Part shown: positions 8,376 through 16,461 of the stretch, piece by piece
Layout: every line of letters starts with the position of its first letter
How positions within the stretch are numbered: position 1 is the first letter of the stretch
Source of the DNA: DATFVA01 sp963764235
GTDB lineage: Bacteria > Bacteroidota > Ignavibacteria > Ignavibacteriales > Ignavibacteriaceae
Length of the DNA stretch: 64,000 nucleotides
Direction of reading: 5' to 3'
Assembly: GCA_963764235.1 (NCBI GenBank)
Contig: CAVXRO010000014.1
Coordinates: 862,300 to 926,299, forward strand
Position numbers and translations under genes: made by a program
Notes under the pieces: model-generated
What the model was told of the DNA's origin: nothing
Seen by the model: the letters and a program-made list of their open reading frames with translations, nothing else
Databases searched by the model: none

Positions 8376-8613
8376 CCTGCTGATCAATATACCCAACACC
8401 TCAGTCCCTCAGCAGGATCCGTAAAGAGTTGTCCCAAAAATAACACCTCCCTGCCCTCATCCCATTCAGCCTACTGGTGATTTCCGGTTCTAAAGTTGTT
8501 AACATATGTTAACCCCATTTTTTAACCTATGTGAATGTGAACTTCTGACTTTCAGATTATGTTTGGATAGAAAGTAAATGAAATAAGTCAAACAAAAAGA
8601 AAGGAAAATAATC

Positions 8614-9159
8614 ATGTCACTATGGATAATTGACCCGGCACATTCGGAAGTAAACTTTAAAGTCAAACATCTTGTTGTAGCAACTGTAAGAGGACATTTT
8701 GATCAGTTCTCGGCATCAGTCGAAGCGGAAAAGGAAGATTTCAGCGATGCAAAGATTGAATTTGAAGCTGACACAAACAGCATTAATACAAGAAACAATG
8801 ATCGTGATGCTCACTTAAAATCACCTGACTTTTTCGATGCCGCTAATTATCAGAAACTTTCCTTCGTCTCTTCTTCTGTGGAGAAAGTATCGGATTATGA
8901 ACTGAAAGTGAAAGGCGGTCTTACTATCCGCGGTATTACTAAAGAAGTGATCCTCGATGTAATATTTAATGGTATTGTTGAAGGTATGGGCGGAAGTGAA
9001 GTTGCCGGTTTTGAAATTTCTGCGAAGCTTAACCGTTTTGACTATGGTTTGAAGTGGAATGCACTTACCTAGGCCGGCGTTGTTGTTGTCAGCAATGAAG
9101 TGAATATTGAGATCCTCGCGGAATTGAATAAGGTAAATGAAGCAGTTAAGGCTGCGTAA
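8614..9159 (+). pseudogene. YceI-family protein interrupted by an in-frame TAG
   Basis: YceI-like lipocalin-fold protein starting MSLWIIDPAHSEVNFKVKHL, with the family landmarks HSEVNFKVKHLVVATVRGHF and a WNALT near the end. The frame meets TAG at 9070-9072, then continues in the same frame as AGVVVVSNEVNIEILAELNK to TAA at 9157-9159. Intact homologues usually read WNALTEAGG here, so GAG to TAG is the simplest change. The family binds isoprenoid-type ligands or acts in stress responses. A truncated 152-aa product would lack the last strand. Either a true nonsense mutation, a base error or stop read-through. Confidence 0.75.
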
Positions 9160-9239
9160 TTTTAATTAAAAATTAAGTGAGAGTAAGATATATGATTTTG
9201 ATGAGGTAGGAACTAATTGCTATTTCGTATAATAATGAA

Positions 9240-9270
9240 ATTCTGCAGGCTTTCATAGCGCCTGCAGAAT
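9240..9270 (-). terminator. stem-loop terminator of the 9283 barrel gene
   Basis: A perfect 11-bp stem, ATTCTGCAGGC (9240-9250) with GCCTGCAGAAT (9260-9270). It lies 13 bp beyond the stop of the minus-strand gene. The minus-strand downstream sequence is only moderately T-rich. Confidence 0.6.
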
Positions 9271-9282
9271 ATCCTGATATCG

Positions 9283-9897
9283 TTAGTTGGGGATTGAGAA
9301 AGCATAAGAAACCCCGCCGCCGAAGCTTATGGAATTAAATTCCCTGCTGTCTAATCCGGGATCGCCATCTTTCTTGAATCCGTGACTGTATTTTCCGTGC
9401 ACATTTATCGCAAAAGCCGGATTGATTTGAAAATTTACACCCGCAATACCTTCCAGGGCAAAGTTGGTGGATTTTTGTTCGTATCCGTTTGTTTTAACGG
9501 TATTGCCGTCAAGCTGCAGTAGATAATTTAATGCACCTGCCGAAATACCCGCATAAGGCTGTACTAAATCAGAGTTAAGCAGTTCACCGAAATTATATGT
9601 AGCACCGACAACAACAGGTATTTCCACTAATTTCAGTTTATCAACTTTATCATAATTTGTCCATCCGTACCCTGATTCAGCGAAAAGAGTTACACCCTGC
9701 CCTGCACCATAGGCAATAGTACCTCCGAAGTAAGGTCCGGCTTGTGTATCGGTTGAATTTCTTCCAACCAATGCGAGACCGGTTGAGACAACCTCGATCT
9801 TTATGCTGTGTTCAGGAGCCACCTGAGCATGGGTTGATGCGATACCGAACATAAATATTGTTAGTATCATCAACGAAAGGTTTATTAACTTTTTCAT
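9283..9897 (-). CDS. outer-membrane beta-barrel protein
   Basis: A 204-aa protein with a signal peptide (MKKLINLSLMILTIFMFGIASTHAQ) and a barrel-like body: GYGWTNYDKVDKL, LVQPYAGISAGALNYLLQL, and a terminal strand ISFGGGVSYAFSIPN. It resembles porin-family or OmpW/OmpA-like small barrels that are common in this phylum. It is followed by a stem-loop terminator. No neighbour suggests its cargo, so function beyond outer-membrane location is unknown. Confidence 0.75.
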   Translation of the reverse strand: MKKLINLSLMILTIFMFGIASTHAQVAPEHSIKIEVVSTGLALVGRNSTDTQAGPYFGGTIAYGAGQGVTLFAESGYGWTNYDKVDKLKLVEIPVVVGATYNFGELLNSDLVQPYAGISAGALNYLLQLDGNTVKTNGYEQKSTNFALEGIAGVNFQINPAFAINVHGKYSHGFKKDGDPGLDSREFNSISFGGGVSYAFSIPN

Positions 9898-10057
9898 TTT
9901 ATTATTCTTTCTTACTTATTTTACATTGAGTTATTTAGTATTGATTATTATATATCGGATATCCTTCAATATTTCAATTTTTAATCTTCAACCATATGAC
10001 AATCCGGATTTGACTATTGGGACCGATTATTTTTTAAATGTGATAAGAACTCGTGCT

Positions 10058-10522
10058 TCATTTATAATCAGGTACTGATTTCCCGCTTTCGAAATCGACC
10101 GGCATTGAGACTTGCTCGTGTGCAATTAACCAGCCGCCGTCGTATTTCATGAAGCAAGCCGTGTAGCGGACCCGGGAATCGATCTGCTGCCCATTCTTCA
10201 GCTTTGCATGCAGCCGGTTGTGGCTATAGCCAAATGCAGCACCATCGCCTGCAGTGACACTGAGGTTCCGGATCTCATATTTCAAAGGCGGCTCTATCAT
10301 AGAAAAAAGTTTTGTCCACGCTTTCCTTTTCTCCTCTAAACCCAGATACGTTCCCTCGACGTCGAATGATACAATATCTGAAGCATAAATTGACATCACC
10401 CTCTTCAGATCCAAATTGAATAATGCTTCCACATGATCCTCCAATTGCTGCCGGATATTTGCTTCCTCAATCGCATGCTGCAAATCGGAGCTTTTCCCGT
10501 TATTGTTTATTTGTTTTTTCAT
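10058..10522 (-). CDS. SnoaL/NTF2-like (DUF4440-type) protein
   Basis: A 154-aa protein of the NTF2-like fold used by ketosteroid isomerases and SnoaL-type proteins. The helix-rich start (EDHVEALFNLDLKRVMSIYA) is followed by SFDVEGTYLGLEEKRKAW and by the beta-sheet half ending RYTACFMKYDGGWLIAHEQV, the usual closing motif. There is no signal peptide. Members bind small hydrophobic molecules or have no catalysis; I cannot name the substrate. Confidence 0.8.
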   Translation of the reverse strand: MKKQINNNGKSSDLQHAIEEANIRQQLEDHVEALFNLDLKRVMSIYASDIVSFDVEGTYLGLEEKRKAWTKLFSMIEPPLKYEIRNLSVTAGDGAAFGYSHNRLHAKLKNGQQIDSRVRYTACFMKYDGGWLIAHEQVSMPVDFESGKSVPDYK

Positions 10523-10964
10523 TTCTCAAACCTCTTAGTTAAATGAGATATCTGCATCTGATATTTTGAATTATTCTTCTCTTCATACCTGGTATTATTC
10601 TTTTTGTCAATTTTGTAAAGCCGATTATTAAGGGTACTGTAACAATCTCTTTTGATAATTAAATTTGTTTAATACATCAGATCAGTAAAGCTGTACAATC
10701 CGTGCATTTAGTTAATTAGAACCATCTTCAATGGCTGGTTTCACTGCAGTAACAAACGAGATTTCAGGAATTGGACATTCAGGCAGGATAGGTAAGGGTT
10801 ACCGGATTAAAAACCGATATTGAGGCATATGAATCGGGCGTCCTGTTTTTTCCGTCTGCAAACGGATCCACTTTCCCGGCTGAAAATTGACCCACCCCTG
10901 TAAATAAATTCTCTTAATAAATACCCTCGTTTTTTGGTTTGTTTAAGAAAAACAAATCAAAATC
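10523..10964. other. intergenic region with possible gene residue and IS-like end
   Basis: No convincing gene. An open frame without start at about 10790-10888 (plus) reads VTGLKTDIEAYESGVLFF then PSANGSTFPAEN, and may be residue of a gene. Just after it, GAAAATTGACCCACCCC (10881-10897) resembles the (G/T)GTCA-rich termini of IS21-type elements. Both readings are tentative. Confidence 0.3.
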
Positions 10965-11762
10965 TCATTGATTTTTCAATAAAGCATTTTCATATAATAT
11001 ATTCTCTGCTTCCGGGTCGGTGATATCATAATCTACAGGATATTTAATTGGCATACCAATAAGGTAACCCGTCACTCCGCCAATAGCGCCCCCCTTGAAA
11101 AAAGTTAAAATCTTGCAAATAAAATTTATTAAACTAAAATTTAACCCATATGGAGATTTAGTATCTTTTGGAGTTAGTAATAAAGCTATTGTCCCACCTG
11201 CAATAAAGCCCAGGGTACCAATTATTGAGGATAAATAAGAACCAGTTTGTTTTACTGTAATTGTATTAAGATGAAAGTAATTTAATTTCTGCAGATAATT
11301 TTCCTCGTTATTTCCTTCATTTGCCCCCCCGAATCCCTTTTTTATAAACCTGATTTGTTTTTTTTCATAAGAATAAACTAACCCCTCAAATATACTATCC
11401 GTAACGGAAGTAAATTTTAATTCTTTCGCTTTACCTTGGTTGATATCTGTCATTATTCTCTGATATATTATGTTTTGCAAGTACGCCAGTGAGTTGTTAT
11501 AGATAATAATGGTATCGATCAAAGTACTATTTCGCCAGAATTTAATTTTTGCAATAAGTGAACTGTCAGTGCTGATATAAAATATTGCTTCCTGGAATTC
11601 CGTAAAATCAGGAAAAACATTAAAATAATTTTCTTCAACTCTATCCAGTTTATCTCCGAAAAAAGGATTTACAATAATTTGCTGCAATTTCTCCTGGCAC
11701 TTTATGCAATCAGGAGATGTTGATAATAAAAATATAAATAGCAGAATTATATCCTTTTTCAT
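10965..11762 (-). CDS. hypothetical secreted or membrane protein
   Basis: A 265-aa protein not recognised. The N-terminus MKKDIILLFIFLLSTSPDC looks like a signal peptide. The central part (about residues 30-170) is soluble and mixed alpha/beta. The C-terminal third has two glycine-rich hydrophobic segments, SIIGTLGFIAGGTIALLL and FKGGAIGGVTGYLIGMP, separated by about 30 residues: a glycine-zipper-like pair that may insert in a membrane. It is lower in GC than its neighbours. It stands alone on the minus strand. Confidence 0.6.
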   Translation of the reverse strand: MKKDIILLFIFLLSTSPDCIKCQEKLQQIIVNPFFGDKLDRVEENYFNVFPDFTEFQEAIFYISTDSSLIAKIKFWRNSTLIDTIIIYNNSLAYLQNIIYQRIMTDINQGKAKELKFTSVTDSIFEGLVYSYEKKQIRFIKKGFGGANEGNNEENYLQKLNYFHLNTITVKQTGSYLSSIIGTLGFIAGGTIALLLTPKDTKSPYGLNFSLINFICKILTFFKGGAIGGVTGYLIGMPIKYPVDYDITDPEAENILYENALLKNQ

Positions 11763-11988
11763 TTTAAGCTGTCTTAAATTTCTTTTGATAACTTAAGCTT
11801 TCCTTTCTAAGTAAATGTCATAAAATTGTAAAAAGTGAATTTGATTTGATTGATAAAAAAGTTTATTCACTACTTCAATTTCTACTTCAATCCTTTACTA
11901 AAAATGGATAGCTGAATAACTCATTGTATTATAATGAGTTATAAATGATATTTTAGTCTAAATATTTAAGGATTCTCATCGGCCGGTC

Positions 11989-12019
11989 GGCGGTTCAAAT
12001 CCGTCCGCCAGCTCAAAAA
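11989..12019 (+). repeat. tRNA-3'-end-like repeat, copy C
   Basis: A 31-nt match to copy A (2681-2711) with one difference (GTCCGCC here, GTCCGTC there). GGCGG/CCGTC form a T-arm-like stem around TTCAAAT, followed by an acceptor-like CGCCAGC. No gene precedes it closely on the plus strand and no 5' tRNA half is visible, but a strong terminator follows. Confidence 0.7.
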
Positions 12020-12023
12020 GGAA

Positions 12024-12055
12024 AAACCCGACGAAATTTCTGTCGGGTTTTTTGA
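12024..12055 (+). terminator. rho-independent terminator
   Basis: AAACCCGAC (12024-12032) pairs with GTCGGGTTT (12042-12050), then TTTTGATTTT. It has a plus-strand orientation although no plus-strand gene ends nearby; it belongs to the tRNA-like repeat unit. Confidence 0.8.
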
Positions 12056-12236
12056 TTTTAAAATGAAAGAAACCCTGCACGCTTTTTTAACCTACTACCA
12101 TCCCAATCCATTCATATACAGTTTCATACCACTAATCTGCACGTTCGTCGCTTTATTTTTTTATTAACACCAGCTCTCCGTTATGTTTGGATCAGAACTT
12201 CTAATGAACTTTATACATACTTAAAAGGAGATAAAA

Positions 12237-12824
12237 ATGAGACACTTAATATTAACGACGGCTGTACTTCTAACCTTAATTGCTTTCTTACAAAATGAAA
12301 CAAGAGGACAGAATAACTGGAAAATTGAATTCAGACCTTCTATTGATTTTGCTTTATCTGATATCGCTGATGCTGATCTCAATACAGGTCTTGGTTTCGA
12401 AGGAGCAGTTTTTTACAAGTTTATGCCTCATCTTGCTGCATACGCCGGGTGGAGCTGGAATCATTTCTCTACTGCTCAATCATTTGCCGGTCATGATGCA
12501 TCTTTCGAGGAAACAGGGTATGCTTTCGGTTTTCAGTTCATTCATCCTGTTGCAGAAACTGGTTTGAATCTCCTTATAAAACTTGGAGGTACATTCAATC
12601 ATATAGAAATCGAAAATAATGGAGGTGAGATAATTATTGATTCGGGACATGGTTTGGGCTGGCAGGTGGAAGCGGGTCTGGAGATTACATTAAGCGACAG
12701 ATTTTCATTATTGCCAACTGTAAGGTATCGTTCTAAGAACAGGGAAATTCAATTCAATAACGCAACAACTTCCGTTGATCTCAACTACATTTCATTTGGT
12801 ACTGGACTCTCCTGGTCCTTCTGA
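12237..12824 (+). CDS. outer-membrane beta-barrel protein
   Basis: A 195-aa protein with a signal peptide (MRHLILTTAVLLTLIAFLQNETRGQ) and a barrel with clear amphipathic strands: YKFMPHLAAYAGWSWNHFST, FGFQFIHPVAETGLNLLIKL, and the final strand YISFGTGLSWSF, which ends in Phe as required by the BAM machinery. It starts at ATG after AAAAGGAGAT and is followed by a terminator. It lies just upstream of a LytS/LytTR pair that might regulate it or sense its state, though co-transcription is unlikely. Confidence 0.78.
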   Translation: MRHLILTTAVLLTLIAFLQNETRGQNNWKIEFRPSIDFALSDIADADLNTGLGFEGAVFYKFMPHLAAYAGWSWNHFSTAQSFAGHDASFEETGYAFGFQFIHPVAETGLNLLIKLGGTFNHIEIENNGGEIIIDSGHGLGWQVEAGLEITLSDRFSLLPTVRYRSKNREIQFNNATTSVDLNYISFGTGLSWSF

Positions 12825-12842
12825 ATAATAAGAATTATTTAC

Positions 12843-12875
12843 GCCGGGAAAATATAAGGTTCCCGGCTTCTGTTT
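12843..12875 (+). terminator. rho-independent terminator
   Basis: GCCGGGAA (12843-12850) pairs with TTCCCGGC (12860-12867), followed by TTCTGTTTGTGTTT. Confidence 0.75.
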
Positions 12876-12961
12876 GTGTTTATAAAGAAAATTGAAAATT
12901 ATTTGTTCCCGTAAAAGCTCTTCATTGAGCATCTTAGTTCCTTTTTAACGAATTTTGAAGT

Positions 12962-14005
12962 GTGAAAATGAAATTAACTAGAAATATTATTCTTACGGTA
13001 CTAATCCTCGCTTCAACTGTCCAGCTGATTATCATCAGTTATAATCATTTGACAGGTTATATAAATATTACAAGTCCCGGAAATTTTTTAATAAGATTAC
13101 TGATCGGAACCTCTTTCAGTTTTATTTTTGCCTTAATTCTTGTTTACCTTGATACTCAAATAATTAACAGCCTCAATAAAATATTTCAATTGCCTGATAA
13201 ATTAATCCCGAGAATTCCTTCTGAACTTATCCTTTCGGTTTTAGGCGGTGGCCTGATCGGAACTGTGGTGACCCTGATTGCCGGATCATTGATTCCCTAT
13301 AAGGATGGGCTCGTTAAAAACATTATGACAAACTCAATAATTGTTTCTGTTATCAACATAATAATGATAAGTGTTATAGAGGCAATCTCCTGGTTTAAAA
13401 ACAATCAGGCATCCCTGCTTATTGCAGAAAAACTTGAAAAGGAAAATTCGCAGATAAGATTCGAAACGCTGAAGAGTCAGCTTAATCCTCATTTCCTTTT
13501 TAACAGTCTGAATGTTCTTTCTTCACTTATTAAAAAGGATTCTGATAAAGCCCGGGATTTTGTTGATGAGTTCTCTTCTGTTTACAGGTACACCCTGGAA
13601 GTAATCGAGAAGCCTGTTGTTGAGTTGAGAGAAGAACTCGATTTTGCCAAGTCATACCTTTTCCTGCAAAAGATAAGATTTGATAATGCCATAGAGACAC
13701 AAATAAATGTTGATGCATCAAAACTTGATTACTTTGTTCCGTCGCTTGCTGTTCAAACCCTTCTTGAAAATGCATTCAAGCACAACAAAGCATCCGCAGA
13801 AGAGCCATTGATAATTAAAATTTATAATGAAGACAGCCGGTTAATTATCTTAAATAATCTTCAGCTGAAATTGAAAGCTCCCCACTCAGGAGTGGGAATA
13901 AATAATCTTAAAAAGCGTTACGAACTGCTGGGTGCGGAACTTCCAATGTTCCGGGTTACTCAAAATGAATATATAGCCAGTATTCCATTAATAAAACCCG
14001 ATTGA
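12962..14005 (+). CDS. LytS/YehU-type sensor histidine kinase
   Basis: A 347-aa membrane kinase (His_kinase family). It has four predicted membrane segments, about residues 8-28, 42-63, 90-112 and 124-144. The phosphoacceptor motif is LKSQLNPHFLFNSLNVL with His177, followed by a HATPase region with LLENAFKHNKAS as N-box and SGVGINNLKKRYELLG as G-box. The start is GTG at 12962; an ATG two codons on is equally possible. It is directly followed (2 bp) by its LytTR partner. The signal sensed is unknown; this family commonly answers to membrane or envelope cues. Confidence 0.9.
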   Translation: MKMKLTRNIILTVLILASTVQLIIISYNHLTGYINITSPGNFLIRLLIGTSFSFIFALILVYLDTQIINSLNKIFQLPDKLIPRIPSELILSVLGGGLIGTVVTLIAGSLIPYKDGLVKNIMTNSIIVSVINIIMISVIEAISWFKNNQASLLIAEKLEKENSQIRFETLKSQLNPHFLFNSLNVLSSLIKKDSDKARDFVDEFSSVYRYTLEVIEKPVVELREELDFAKSYLFLQKIRFDNAIETQINVDASKLDYFVPSLAVQTLLENAFKHNKASAEEPLIIKIYNEDSRLIILNNLQLKLKAPHSGVGINNLKKRYELLGAELPMFRVTQNEYIASIPLIKPD

Positions 14006-14007
14006 GT

Positions 14008-14763
14008 ATGAGAACAATTATAATAGAAGATGAAAAACTTGCCGCTGAACGGCTCAAAGAACTAATTCAGGAAATTGATCCTTCAATAGAAGTTTCAGCA
14101 ATCCTTCCATCTGTGGAGGGTGCAGTTCACTGGCTCAGTCATAATAAACCAGATTTAATATTTCTCGACATACAACTGGAAGATGGTTTAAGTTTTTCGA
14201 TCTTCGATGAGGTCGACTTAGATGTCCCTGTAATTTTTACTACCGCATATAATCAATATGCCATAAGAGCATTTAAACTGAACAGTATCGCTTATCTCCT
14301 GAAACCTGTAAGGAAGGAAGAACTTCGTGAAAGTCTTGATAAATACAAAAACATAAGGTCTTCATACCTTGTTGATTTTGAAGAGATTTTGAGAAATATT
14401 CATGATAAGAAGATAGGTCATAAAAAAAGATTTCTTATCCAGTACGGACAAAAAATTAAAAAAGTTGAGGTTGATGAAGCTGCATACTTTTACGCCATGG
14501 ATAAAAATGTTTTTCTCACAACAAATAGCGGAAATACTTTCCCTCTCAATTATACTTTAGATAAACTAACGGAAATTATTGATCCGGAAAAATTCTTCCG
14601 TATAAACAGGAAGATGGTAGTTTCGTTCCAAGCAATAAAAAATATGATCCCTTATTCCCGTTCAAGAATTAAAATAGAATTGAACCCACCTGCGCCAAAA
14701 GAAGTTGAAGTACTTGTAAGTATTGAAAGATCATCATCATTTAAAGAATGGATGGATAAATGA
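14008..14763 (+). CDS. LytTR-family response regulator
   Basis: A 251-aa regulator. The receiver domain begins MRTIIIEDEKLAAERL and has phospho-acceptor Asp54 in DLIFLDIQLEDG and the conserved Lys in YLLKPVRKEEL. The C-terminal LytTR DNA-binding domain includes KFFRINRKMVVSFQAIK. I take the ATG at 14008 rather than a TTG two codons upstream, because the latter overlaps the kinase stop. It is translationally coupled with the kinase, so the pair should be one two-component system. The target may include the barrel gene upstream or the hydrolase downstream; this is inference. Confidence 0.9.
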   Translation: MRTIIIEDEKLAAERLKELIQEIDPSIEVSAILPSVEGAVHWLSHNKPDLIFLDIQLEDGLSFSIFDEVDLDVPVIFTTAYNQYAIRAFKLNSIAYLLKPVRKEELRESLDKYKNIRSSYLVDFEEILRNIHDKKIGHKKRFLIQYGQKIKKVEVDEAAYFYAMDKNVFLTTNSGNTFPLNYTLDKLTEIIDPEKFFRINRKMVVSFQAIKNMIPYSRSRIKIELNPPAPKEVEVLVSIERSSSFKEWMDK

Positions 14764-14798
14764 CACGATTCTTAGTTTTTGTTAATATTATATAAGAA

Positions 14799-15881
14799 AT
14801 GCTTTATTTAAGCGGCATATTAATTTTGGTTTTGATTGCTCTGCTCCTTACACTTTTTTTACTTAGTCCGGGTAAACCGAAACCTATTACTGATGCTAAT
14901 GGCATTACCCTTAAGAACAGCATTTCCGAAAAAGTATTTGTTGACATTAATGGAAGCAGGCAGGGATTATTTATTAAAGGAGAAAATACAAATCTCCCCG
15001 TTATGCTGTATTTACATGGCGGTATGTCCGATTACTTTTTAACCGAGAAGTATCCTACCGGTCCGGAAAAGAATTTTATAATGGTATGGTGGGAACAAAG
15101 AGGTTGCGGGATATCTTATAACGCAGATAATTCCTCCACAATAACTTCGGTTGAACAGCTTGTAGATGATACCATTACATTAACCAGATACCTTCTAAAT
15201 AGATTTAATAAGCAAAAAATTTATTTGATGGCTCATTCAGGCGGAACTTTTATCGGTATCTATGTTATAGATAAAAACCCGGAACTATATAATGCATATA
15301 TCGCTTTATCACAAATGTCAGCTCAACGCAGTTCTGAAAAGTTAGCATACAATTATATGCTCAATAAATACCGTGAAACAGGAAACAGGAAAATGACAGA
15401 GTTATTCAATAAAATGAATATGCAGGATAACAGACCACTACCGGATGAATACACAAAAGTCCGAGATATTGCAATGCACGAGCTTGGTGTAGGAACTATG
15501 AGAAGTATAAAGAATATTTTCACAGATCTTATTCTCCCCTCATTAATATTCAGTGAATATACGATTCATGAAAAATTTTATCTCTGGGCAGGCAAAGCAC
15601 GTTCAGGAATAAGTCAGAACTGGAAAAGTATGATGGACACGAACCTGATGGAACACAAAAATTCTTTCAATCTGCCCGTATATTTTTTTCATGGACGGTA
15701 TGATTACACTTGTTCTTATGAACTTGCAAAAGAATATTTTAAAAAGATTACCGCACCTTTAAAAGGGTTTTACACATTTGAAAACTCGGCACACAGTCCT
15801 CTTTTTGAGGAACCGGCAAAGATGAACAAGATATTGTCTGAAGATGTAGTAAAATCACAAATAAATTTTACTGAACTGTGA
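14799..15881 (+). CDS. membrane-anchored alpha/beta hydrolase
   Basis: A 360-aa hydrolase with an N-terminal membrane helix (MLYLSGILILVLIALLLTLF) and no lipobox. The oxyanion motif YLHGGMSDYF, the strand MVWWEQRGCGIS (proline-iminopeptidase-like), the nucleophile elbow LMAHSGGTF (Ser; first Gly of GxSxG replaced by Ala), an Asp in FFHGRYDYTC and a His in FENSAHSPLFE make a plausible triad. It probably hydrolyses an ester or peptide at the periplasmic face. It follows the LytTR regulator by 35 bp and may be in the same transcript. The 3' end overlaps the convergent cupredoxin gene by 14 bp. Confidence 0.8.
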   Translation: MLYLSGILILVLIALLLTLFLLSPGKPKPITDANGITLKNSISEKVFVDINGSRQGLFIKGENTNLPVMLYLHGGMSDYFLTEKYPTGPEKNFIMVWWEQRGCGISYNADNSSTITSVEQLVDDTITLTRYLLNRFNKQKIYLMAHSGGTFIGIYVIDKNPELYNAYIALSQMSAQRSSEKLAYNYMLNKYRETGNRKMTELFNKMNMQDNRPLPDEYTKVRDIAMHELGVGTMRSIKNIFTDLILPSLIFSEYTIHEKFYLWAGKARSGISQNWKSMMDTNLMEHKNSFNLPVYFFHGRYDYTCSYELAKEYFKKITAPLKGFYTFENSAHSPLFEEPAKMNKILSEDVVKSQINFTEL

Positions 15882-16266
15882 TACTACCTGTCATAATGTC
15901 CTGGTGTATGCGGCAATAATAATTGAAGGTTCCGCTGGTATTGAAAGTATGAGCATATGTACCTCCGGAGCCTATTGTCCCGCTGTCGAATAAACCATCC
16001 GGACTGCCGGGAGTTCCTGAAGTAACCGTATGATTAGCGGGATCTTTATTTACCCAGGTGATAGTTGTTCCTGCAGAAATGGTTTTATTTTTCGGGTTAA
16101 AGGTCGTGTTCTGCATCCATACTTCGTTTTCAGGCGGGTTCGATCCGCCCCCTGTATTACTGTTATAGTCAGTGCTGTTGTCTTTGCATCCTGGTATAAT
16201 CAGAGTTGTTAAAAATAAAATTATAATAAAACCTGAGCTTAGAACTACATTTCCCGTTTTCATCAT
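15868..16266 (-). CDS. plastocyanin-like cupredoxin lipoprotein
   Basis: A blue-copper electron carrier anchored as a lipoprotein: MMKTGNVV, a hydrophobic run, and LIIPGC with the lipidated Cys. The type-1 copper ligands are present as His in NHTVTSG, then Cys, His and Met in FNYYCRIHQDIMTG. I chose the ATG at 16266 because GGAAGG lies just upstream; the frame stays open to 16368, but that extension looks non-coding and lacks a ribosome site. Such cupredoxins pass electrons between periplasmic or outer-membrane redox enzymes. A partner is not evident in the direct neighbourhood. Confidence 0.85.
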   Translation of the reverse strand: MMKTGNVVLSSGFIIILFLTTLIIPGCKDNSTDYNSNTGGGSNPPENEVWMQNTTFNPKNKTISAGTTITWVNKDPANHTVTSGTPGSPDGLFDSGTIGSGGTYAHTFNTSGTFNYYCRIHQDIMTGSITVQ

Positions 16267-16461
16267 TTTCACCTTCCGATAGTTTTTGATTTTAATGTCT
16301 GTCAGGAGTACCAGTATACGATGAATGTAAAAGATGACTATGATCCTGATGATTATGAGTTTCATCACCTTTACTGCCAGAATTCACCTGCTTGTCACTT
16401 TTCTAATTTCAGCCGTACTTAATAAGTAGACATTTTATCAATCTAAATTAAAAGGAAACTT

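Noticed and set aside
12237..16266. Treating the barrel gene, the LytS/LytTR pair, the hydrolase and the cupredoxin as one operon
   Set aside because: A terminator follows the barrel gene and the cupredoxin is convergent, so only kinase, regulator and perhaps hydrolase are likely co-transcribed.
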